The position numbers and the translations under genes were made by a program. From Immersiella caudata (lineage: Eukaryota > Ascomycota > Sordariomycetes > Sordariales > Lasiosphaeriaceae): a stretch of 64,000 nt of DNA. The notes below the pieces were generated by a model. It saw only the letters and a program-made list of their open reading frames with translations, was not told the DNA's origin and ran no database searches. The DNA is taken from assembly GCA_030512335.1 (NCBI GenBank), contig JAULSU010000005.1, positions 3,100,001 through 3,164,000 on the forward strand, read 5' to 3'. Of this stretch, positions 57,192-64,000 are shown piece after piece. Position 1 is the first letter of the stretch. Every line of letters begins with the position of its first letter.

Positions 57192-58555
57192 ATGACCTCC
57201 CTCATCTCCCTTCTCAATCGCTGGCGCCTCATGGCGACTGGTGGCCACCAACCCCCTAAAGCCCCCGCCAACCAGCTCATCCGCTTTGGCATCCTCGGTG
57301 CAGCCAACATTGCGTACATCCCACCTCACCCGATACTAGTATTGGAGTAACACTGACAAACACCCCAGCCCCCTTGCCATCATCACCCCTGCGGCTCAAC
57401 ACCCCGAAGTAACCATCACCGCCGTTGCTGCCCGGGATCGCGCCAAAGCAGAGAAGTTTGCAAAGAAGCATAAGATTCCCATCGTGTTAAATTCGTACCA
57501 GGAGTTGATTGAGTCTGATCAAGTTGATGCGGTGTATATACCGTTGCCGAATGGGCTGCATTTGGAGTGGGCATTGGAGTGTTTGAAGAAGGGAAAGCAT
57601 GTGTTGCTGGAGAAGCCTAGTGTGGGAAATGAGGAAGAGGCGAGGAGACTGTTTGGAGGGGAGGAGGTGAAGGCGGCGGCGGAGAAGGGGGTTGTCATGT
57701 TGGAGGCTTTTCGTGAGTATTTTTTTTTCGCCGGAAGGTAACGAGAATGAGAATGGTGACTGACAGTGAGCAGACTACCGCTTCCAACCAGCCTGGGCAT
57801 TATTCCTCTCCCTGCTAGACCGCACCAACATCGTAGACGTCAACGTCAACATCATCCTACCCCAACTCTTCCCCGACAACGACATCCGCTTCGACTACAA
57901 TCTCGCCGGTGGCGCCATGATGGATCTCACCTACACCAACTCGGTCGTCCGCGCCATCTACGGCACCGAACCGGAGGAATGCACCTCATGCGAAGTCCAG
58001 ACTATGAAACCACCCCTTGATGAGCGGTGCGATCACACATTCTCCACCACTTGGCGCTTTCCTGGGGGAGCTACCGCCACGACGATGGGAACGCACCGGG
58101 GATCATGGATTGAGCATCTGAAGACGAATTTACCTGTTACGGTGACGCACAGGGCTGTGGTGATCGAGACGAACGAGGAAAAGGGGGAGGAGACGCTGCG
58201 CAAGAGGAAGGTCACGATGAGGAATTTCATGATGGCAATGATTTGGCATCGGATCGATATTGAAGATGAGTTTGTGGTGAGGAAGAAGGAAGGAGGTGAG
58301 GAGGTGAGGAGGTGGACGGTGAAGGAGTCGAGGAAGGGGTATACGTGGGAGGAGGCGAATATCGGGGTGGATAGGAAATGCGAGACGTATTGGTTAACGT
58401 ACAAGTATCAGTTGGATGCGTTTGTGGATAGGATTAAGGGACGGGAGGGGACCGGGGCGTGGGTCGATGGGGAGGATAGTATTGGGCAGATGAGGATGAT
58501 TGATATGGCGTACCGGAAGAGTGGGTTGCCCACTCGGGTGAGTAAGACTTCGTGA
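57192..58555 (+). CDS. Gfo/Idh/MocA oxidoreductase (dihydrodiol/xylose dehydrogenase type)
   Basis: Three exons (57192-57313, 57369-57712, 57774-58555), 415 residues. The Rossmann start IRFGILGAANIA continues across intron 1 as PLAIITPAAQHPEVTITAVA. YIPLPNGLHLEWALECLKKG and VLLEKPSVGNEEEARRLF hold the conserved EKP lysine; MLEAFHYRFQPAW follows across intron 2 and gives the usual AFHYRFHP-like motif. The C-terminal sheet domain includes FDYNLAGGAMMDLTYTNSVV, a near match to the GGG-A-x-D-G-Y region, with Thr where Gly is common. Relatives are NADP-dependent D-xylose 1-dehydrogenases or trans-dihydrodiol dehydrogenases in the cytosol; substrate is not decided. It converges on the MFS gene. Confidence 0.9.
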
Positions 58556-58749
58556 GAAGGAGTTTCGGGTTGGTCTTATTTTGTAGTTTTACCTCTGAGT
58601 ATGTTCTTGCTCGGCCAAGGCCTCGAGCTCTGCGGTTCAATTTCTTCCAATCGATTTTCAAAGCCAGCAACAATAACAAAAACGAATACTAAGACTAGCA
58701 GAAAACCCCTTGCTGAGCACCGAACATAACCATCTCTCACATTCTCCCC

Positions 58750-60558
58750 TCAAAGCACATACCTATACCCCCAACCCCCTTCCATCTCACTCGCGCCAAT
58801 AACACCTTCCCCTTCCCCTTTCCCACCTGCCACCGCCCCCTCCACAACGACGCTCAACCCCTTTCCGCCCCCTTCCATTTCACCCTCTCCAGCCACAGCC
58901 CCCTTCCCCTTGCTCCCATCACACTCCCTCTCCTCCCTCACCAACCTCTTGTTCTCCCTAACAAACCATGCCCTCAAACACACCGCCAACAGTGCGTTGA
59001 AAAACATAAACCCCGCACACACCGCCATCCCCTTCGTATAGTACGGCCCTTCCCCTACAGGGAACATTCGGGTCCCCAGCAACGGGCCACACTGTCCGAT
59101 TATGTTCAGCATCGCAATAGCCACGCCTCGCTTGGTGTCCGTCCCTTGATTGTTCAGCACCCAAGATAGGATGTTTGCTATCGCAGGAAAGACGCCCCCC
59201 GCCGCGAGGAAGACCCCAAAGTAGCGGATAGGAAGGGAGTGCTCAACTGCAAGGAGGAGATATCCCACCCCGGCGACGAGCGAGAGGGTGATGATGACCA
59301 ACCCGCGTTGTTGCGTGCGATCAGCGAGGTAGGTGGTGACGAGGCAGACGACGAAGGCAAAGAAGTAAGGAGGGGCTGTGAGGCCTTGGGCGTTAACGGA
59401 GGAATAGCCCATCCCGGCGAGGATAGCGGGGAGAAAGACGGGGAGTGATGCGAAGGAGACGTTGCAACTGAAGTACATGAGAGGTTGGATCCAGGTCTGG
59501 GGAGAGCGGAAGGCGGCGAGCGCTTCGGAGAGGGAGAGGGCGCCGAGGCGGGAGGAGGAGTCAGGGGTTCCGGATTGGAGGATCGCACGGGCAGAGGCGA
59601 CGCGTTTCTCGGCGGGGGTCAGGAAGCTTACGGAGGCGGGGGAGTCCGGCAGGAGGAAGTAGAGTGCGATGGCGAGGAGGAGTGTGGGGATACCTTCCAC
59701 GAGAAAGAGGAGGCGCCAGTTGGTAAGGGGAGTGTGGGCGGAGGTGATGCCATAGGCGAGGGCGCCAGCGAATGTGGTTGCAAGAGGGGCCGCGGAGAGA
59801 AAGATGCCACAGCGGAAGCCGAGTTCGTGTCGGCGGTAGAAGAAGCTGAGTAGATAGGGCACACCTGGGCCGAAGCCTGCCTCAGCCATGGCCAAGAACC
59901 AGCGGCAGACCATGAGACCCTCCCAGTTTGTTGCAACTGCTTGGAGGGTTGATGCCAAGCCCCTGAGTTCAAGTCAGCTTATTGAAATCGAACCCAAAGG
60001 AGCTCAGCGCACCATGTCAAGACGGTCACACCAGCCCAGATGTCTAAACCCCGTCAGTAGTGGCACACCCGGCTGCATGGGAAGCGTGAACATACGCGGG
60101 GGGACTAGTTTCCACATTATGGCAAACCATTCAAACAGGACTAATGTCATGTCAGAGCCTTGCAGCATACAATGTACTTGGGCCAACATCTGCCTACTGT
60201 ATGGGATGTAAAAGATGGTCAGCAACCACTGCGTTCAGTTAGCCTACCATCTACATGCACCAGTATTTCAGAAGCTCATACTGACCTGATACTTCTCATC
60301 ACCAAACCCCAAGTCGTTGCCCATCCCCGCTGTCTGCGCATTGCCGATGTTGGACCGGTCTAAGAAAGCGAAGAGATACGCGGCGAACACCAGCGTAATG
60401 AGTCTGCGGTCAAGCTTCCGCCTCAACCTTCTCTCCAGAACGGGATCGATCCCGTACATTTCCTCCTCGTCTTCGACTACCCTCGTTGCCAAGTCTTCCT
60501 CCGACCTGCGCGGGTCGCTCACCAGCGAGATTTCCAAAGCGTCAGTGCTGATCATCAT
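58750..60558 (-). CDS. MFS transporter, anion:cation symporter (Dal5-like)
   Basis: Five exons (60558-60286, 60228-60198, 60140-60096, 60043-60013, 59962-58750), 530 residues; three are 31, 45 and 31 nt. The N-terminal cytosolic part is acidic, followed by helix 1 LITLVFAAYLFAFLDRSNIG, the DRSNIGNA motif typical of the ACS family (allantoate, nicotinate, pantothenate and related acids). Helices continue with TWGLASTLQAVATNWEGLMV and CRWFLAMAEAGFGPGVPYLL. The second half has TYLADRTQQRG and twelve spans in total by hydropathy. The last 60 residues are Gly/Glu/Lys rich and unlikely to be membrane. The substrate cannot be read, though a small organic acid is likely. Confidence 0.9.
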
Positions 60559-63500
60559 GGCGTCATGGGGGATGGTGGGTCAAATAGTAGCAAGTCCTAA
60601 CCGCGAGCTTCAGGGAGATCAAGAATAAAACACCAAAATGAATCGAGTCCACGATCCGCGAGAGACTTCTCTGCGCGCAGGCAACACGTGGAATCAGCAC
60701 TGAGGAAAGCCGCAGTGGAGAGAAGGCAAACAAGTTACCAGAGAAGTAAGCTTTTGGCCCCGGATACGGGTAACCGTCGAGCTTGTTTACCAACAGCCAA
60801 CTCACCGTCATTGTGCTCGCTCGCTTGTTCGTGGTTTTCGTCCGTCCTCGGGGCCGTGTGACAAGGCTATGCCGTGACCGTGCAAGTGATTGAGTGATAG
60901 ACACTGCAGCTGCCAAAAGTGTGCATTTTGCGCCAGTTTGGTCATACTGTAAGGCGGGGACGACAGCCGGCGCCGGCACTGCATCTTTAGTGGCTGTAAG
61001 AGGTTAAAGTAGCGACATGCCGGCGTCCGTCAACTCGATCCCTGCGAGAGTCCCGATCCTTGGCAATGGTTGGAGAGAACAAGAGGCGTTGGACCGGGGT
61101 GCCAAGGACCGGTGCGGACGCTTGGCAGGGGCCGAAGGGCGCCAGCGCCGGGCGGGACGTGCCGACGGCGGAACACTCTCCGTCCGCGAGTCCAGAATGT
61201 GCTCGGGATCGAGATTGGCGCAGTCTCAGCTGTTGATTTCTGGGCCGGAGTAGTGGTGGCCGTAACTGCTGGCCATGTGTGGGGTTGCGAACTTGTGGGA
61301 CTTTGTTGAGTGACACGAGCTCAGTTCAGTCGATTTTCGTGGCGTCGAGCTCGACGAACAACCTCAACCCGTTCTCCACCCATGCCAGACATTCCTCGGG
61401 ACGCGGGAATACGGGCAGGTGCCGGCCGAGGCCCGGTTTCTGGAAATTCGAGCTTGAACTGAAATGCCCAGTGGCGTTGAGCCGCTTCGCGGATTGAGGC
61501 CTGGGCCTTTTCTCCCCACCACAAGGCGCTTCGTTCCGCCTGCGCGACATTCTCGACGCCTTGAACCCCGCGACGCCCATTCCATGTCGAGTTCATGCAC
61601 AAAATTCGAGGGAATGTTTGAAGGACCGCTGGGACAGCCCGGCAATTGTTGCTGACGGCCATCAGCACCCAATCTTTGATGCTTGCTCACGGCCTTCCAG
61701 GAATCCTTCTGCGAGAACACAGGGCTGGTGCTGCACGAATCCAGCCGGTCAATGCCCTGACGATCACCCGGGAGATCGGCCAGAGGCTCGAATCTCAACC
61801 CGTTTTCGAGCACCCAATCGAAAGCCAAGCCGCCAGGCACAACCCAACCAACCGCTGCGCCGCGCGCATTTTCGAACCGCAAATGAGCTAGGAATCTTGG
61901 GTAAATGCGGCAAGAACGGCCTCTTCGACGCTGAATTGACGACGAGAAACAAGATGCAACGCAAACAGCGGCAGCGCTGATGGTGCCAGCACAGGCAGGA
62001 TGGTTTCCAGTCAGGTTTTCCCTGATGGAAAGACCTCCCGCCACTCTCGGACCGAGATCCACTGTTGTCAGCAGGGTGGAGATGATCGAGCTCGTGCATC
62101 GCGTCGAGGACTCAGCCACATTGCATGAACCTCACCCCAGTACTCGCGTGGGCCTCGCATCCCACCATTTGTCGACGAGGTCGACAACCAGCAGCTTCTG
62201 TGGCTCGTATGGGAATGCCGAGAAGTCACCAACAGCATCACGAGCAGTGACTAACTCTTCGCCATGGAACGTTGCGATTAGGCGATGCCGTCAAAGTGCG
62301 GAAAGAGCTGGAAGTTGCGACCCGCAGGATCTCAAGCCGATAGGGCTCTGATTCAGCCACGCCACCCTCCGCTTTGCCGCCATCTGCGCCTGCATCCGCA
62401 CCGTGTCGACACAGCACCCACGATTCGAGACTGTGTTGCTGCGACAAACGCTCGAACTTCGACAGTTTTGTCTCTGCCAGCATCGCACAGAATAGAGGAT
62501 GGGGAACTTCTGGGTTCTGCCTGGCGCGAGAGACCCGTCAGAGGTTGCAGTTCTCCTGTTTCAGTGTGAGAAGGAGCCCCATCCACGCAAAACAGTGACC
62601 AACAGCGATTCGGTCGCTGTTTCGCAATCCGCTCTCGACGCCGCCCGGTTTTGCCCACTCACAGGGCCGTTTCGCCAGCCCCATTCCTGGTTCTTGGACG
62701 GCGCTAAGCTCCAGAATCGGGACCCGCCGCTGTCACGGACTGAAGTTCCTCCCACAGTGCATTCCGCCAGCCATCCCAACAACCGTCATTCGCTATGGGG
62801 ATTACACAGACATGCAAAGCTCGTTTTCTGCGGGCAGAGTGCGACCAACATGCCGTGATGCGTTCAAGGCACAGAAGGATATGCTGACTGCAGAGACTGC
62901 GGTTGCCCCATTCGACGCCTTCGTGTGGGCTTCTGCGGGCCTCGGTCTCAGGGTCGCGCAAACCACACCCCGAACGGTTGGCCTTGCGCTGGACCTGCCT
63001 CGTGGTCGGTGAAACGTGCCTTCAATTGAATTCGGGGCAATTCTGATCGAGGGCGCCAGTTACACCGTTCGTTGCCAAGGGTGAACACCAGGTGACTACG
63101 GCGACACAACTTCAGATCTTTCAGTTGGGCGTCATGAAGTTCTAGAAGTGCCGTGACAACGACATGATCGAGGGCACTGCCGCATCCTCCAGCTCGCGTG
63201 CCGGACCGACGGAATGCGATTTCGTATTTTTATTCTAGAGGCAATGTCGCCTGTGCGGGTTCGCCCCGCTGCCCAGCTGGAGCCCAGCACCTTGGGGCTG
63301 CCTCCTTTTTTTAACATGCATCAGGGGTCCCCCATCCATCCCCAGTCCCTCCTCAGCGCCAGCCATTTCATTGGGCGGGCTCGACTCTTGGCAGCTTGGC
63401 ATCCCGAATTGGTCAACAGGAAGGAAGGATTGCGGTCAGGCCGTCGCTGGAATACGTGCCTCATTCGTGTCCAGCGCCTGCGCCGCCCGTCTTATTAACC

Positions 63501-63764
63501 CTCCTCCTTCCCCTGAACCCCCCCAGCGCTCTTCCTTTGTCCTATAACTGGCCTCCAGCTTCACTTGCTTCATTGCACAGGATTCATCAGTCTCTCGTTA
63601 AAGACCATTTTTTTTTTCCTTTTTGGAGCGCGATTTGTGTAGTTGGACATTCACCTGTCGTGTTATTAATTCCTTGCGACTCGATCTACAGTATTCCCGC
63701 TTGGACTGTTTACTTTGCGCGCCTCGACATTTGAACTCGATTTTCACCAAGACAACAAGACAAG
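60559..63764. other. Long stretch without a confirmed gene
   Basis: 3.2 kb. The first 400 bases are the MFS promoter. From about 61300 to 62300 the minus strand shows pieces that look like protein in alternating frames (for example HLPVFPRPEECLAWVENGL near 61350 and AFPYEPQKLLVVDLVDKWWD near 62180), but I could not join them by acceptable splice sites and no domain is recognised. From 63300 on, C/T-rich sequence looks like the leader of the wall enzyme gene. It may be a decayed gene, a non-coding transcript or unusual intergenic DNA. Confidence 0.4.
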
Positions 63765-64000
63765 ATGCTTTCCCAACTTCTCACCGTGGCTGTTGCCGCG
63801 ACGGCTGTCTCAGCGCAGACTTTCACGAAGTGCGACCCTACTAAGAAGGGTATGTTTGTGGTGGGAGACGGGCGGTTGAGCACTGGCTAACTGAAAACCC
63901 TTAGACTGTCCCTTCCCCAAGGCGCTCGGCTCCAAGATCATCGACCACGACTGGACCAAGGGCAAGCTTGACTTCATCAAGGACCTCGATGGGACCAAGA
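63765..64000 (+). CDS. Crh-type GH16 wall transglycosylase, 5' part
   Basis: The gene runs off the window. Exon 1 (63765-63849) encodes a signal peptide (MLSQLLTVAVAATAVSAQTF) and the mature start TKCDPTKK. After an intron (63850-63904, GTATGT donor, GCTAAC branch) exon 2 continues DCPFPKALGSKIIDHDWTKG and then DFIKDLDGTK. The QTFTxCDPTxKxCP start with early Cys pair is what I know from Crh1/Utr2-like GPI-anchored enzymes that link chitin to beta-glucan. The catalytic ExDxE lies beyond the window, so the family call is from the N-terminus only. If correct, with GH81 at 37 kb this is the second wall-remodelling enzyme in the window. Confidence 0.75.

Noticed and set aside
63240..63300. tRNA T-arm-like GCGGGTTCGCCCCGC
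   Set aside because: No matching acceptor stem, D-arm or anticodon arm could be placed around it.
1..64000. CRISPR array, prophage, intact transposon or secondary-metabolite cluster
   Set aside because: No regularly spaced repeats, integrase, transposase, reverse transcriptase, PKS/NRPS or terpene synthase motifs were seen in any frame.

Overview
The window reads as nuclear DNA of a filamentous ascomycete, most likely a Sordariomycete. Genes are interrupted by short (about 48-150 nt) GT-AG introns with CTAAC/CTGAC-type branch motifs. They sit on both strands without operons and encode fungus-specific families (modin-like protein, TOK potassium channel, GH81 and Crh-type wall enzymes). Class placement rests on protein resemblance only and was not tested by any search. 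Gene models below were built by reading splice sites by eye; almost all sum to a whole number of codons.

Layout. 0-10 kb: a 52-aa single-pass membrane micro-protein, an HP1 heterochromatin protein (minus), a long gene-poor stretch, a zinc-finger/coiled-coil protein and a low-complexity acidic protein (both plus). 10-24 kb: a 1641-aa ABCA-type transporter and an intron-dense lysyl-tRNA synthetase (both minus), a broken NAD-dependent epimerase/dehydratase gene, and a small secreted NTF2/SnoaL-like protein. 23-33 kb: a TOK outward-rectifier K+ channel, a modin-like gene with microsatellites, an alpha/beta-hydrolase-like protein, a secreted His-rich protein resembling type II copper monooxygenases, and a riboflavin-pathway DRAP deaminase. 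33-43 kb: a DNAJC9-like J-protein, STN1 of the telomere-capping CST complex, a GH81 endo-1,3-beta-glucanase, an intron-containing tRNA-Lys(CTT), and a CWC16/CCDC130 splicing factor. 42-64 kb: UBC8-type E2, mitochondrial ketopantoate hydroxymethyltransferase, ATG12, an SREBP-type bHLH factor, an Icp55-like M24 peptidase, the Dbf4/NimO regulatory subunit of Cdc7 kinase, a Gfo/Idh/MocA oxidoreductase, an MFS anion:cation symporter, a roughly 3-kb stretch without a convincing gene, and the 5' end of a Crh-type GH16 wall transglycosylase that runs off the end.

The genes are mostly housekeeping (translation, chromatin, replication, autophagy, ubiquitin, vitamins) mixed with cell-wall and secreted functions. 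There is no secondary-metabolite cluster, no CRISPR array, no phage and no recognisable intact transposon. Several neighbours are divergent pairs sharing one upstream region: UBC8/panB, ATG12/bHLH, Icp55-like/DBF4, DRAP deaminase/DNAJC9-like. The most unusual items are the epimerase pseudogene, the 10-nt and 11-nt coding exons in HP1 and UBC8, stop-free multiple-of-three introns in panB and the bHLH gene, four telomere-like TTAGGGTT boxes, an unusual tRNA-Lys intron, and the unresolved 61-63 kb stretch.
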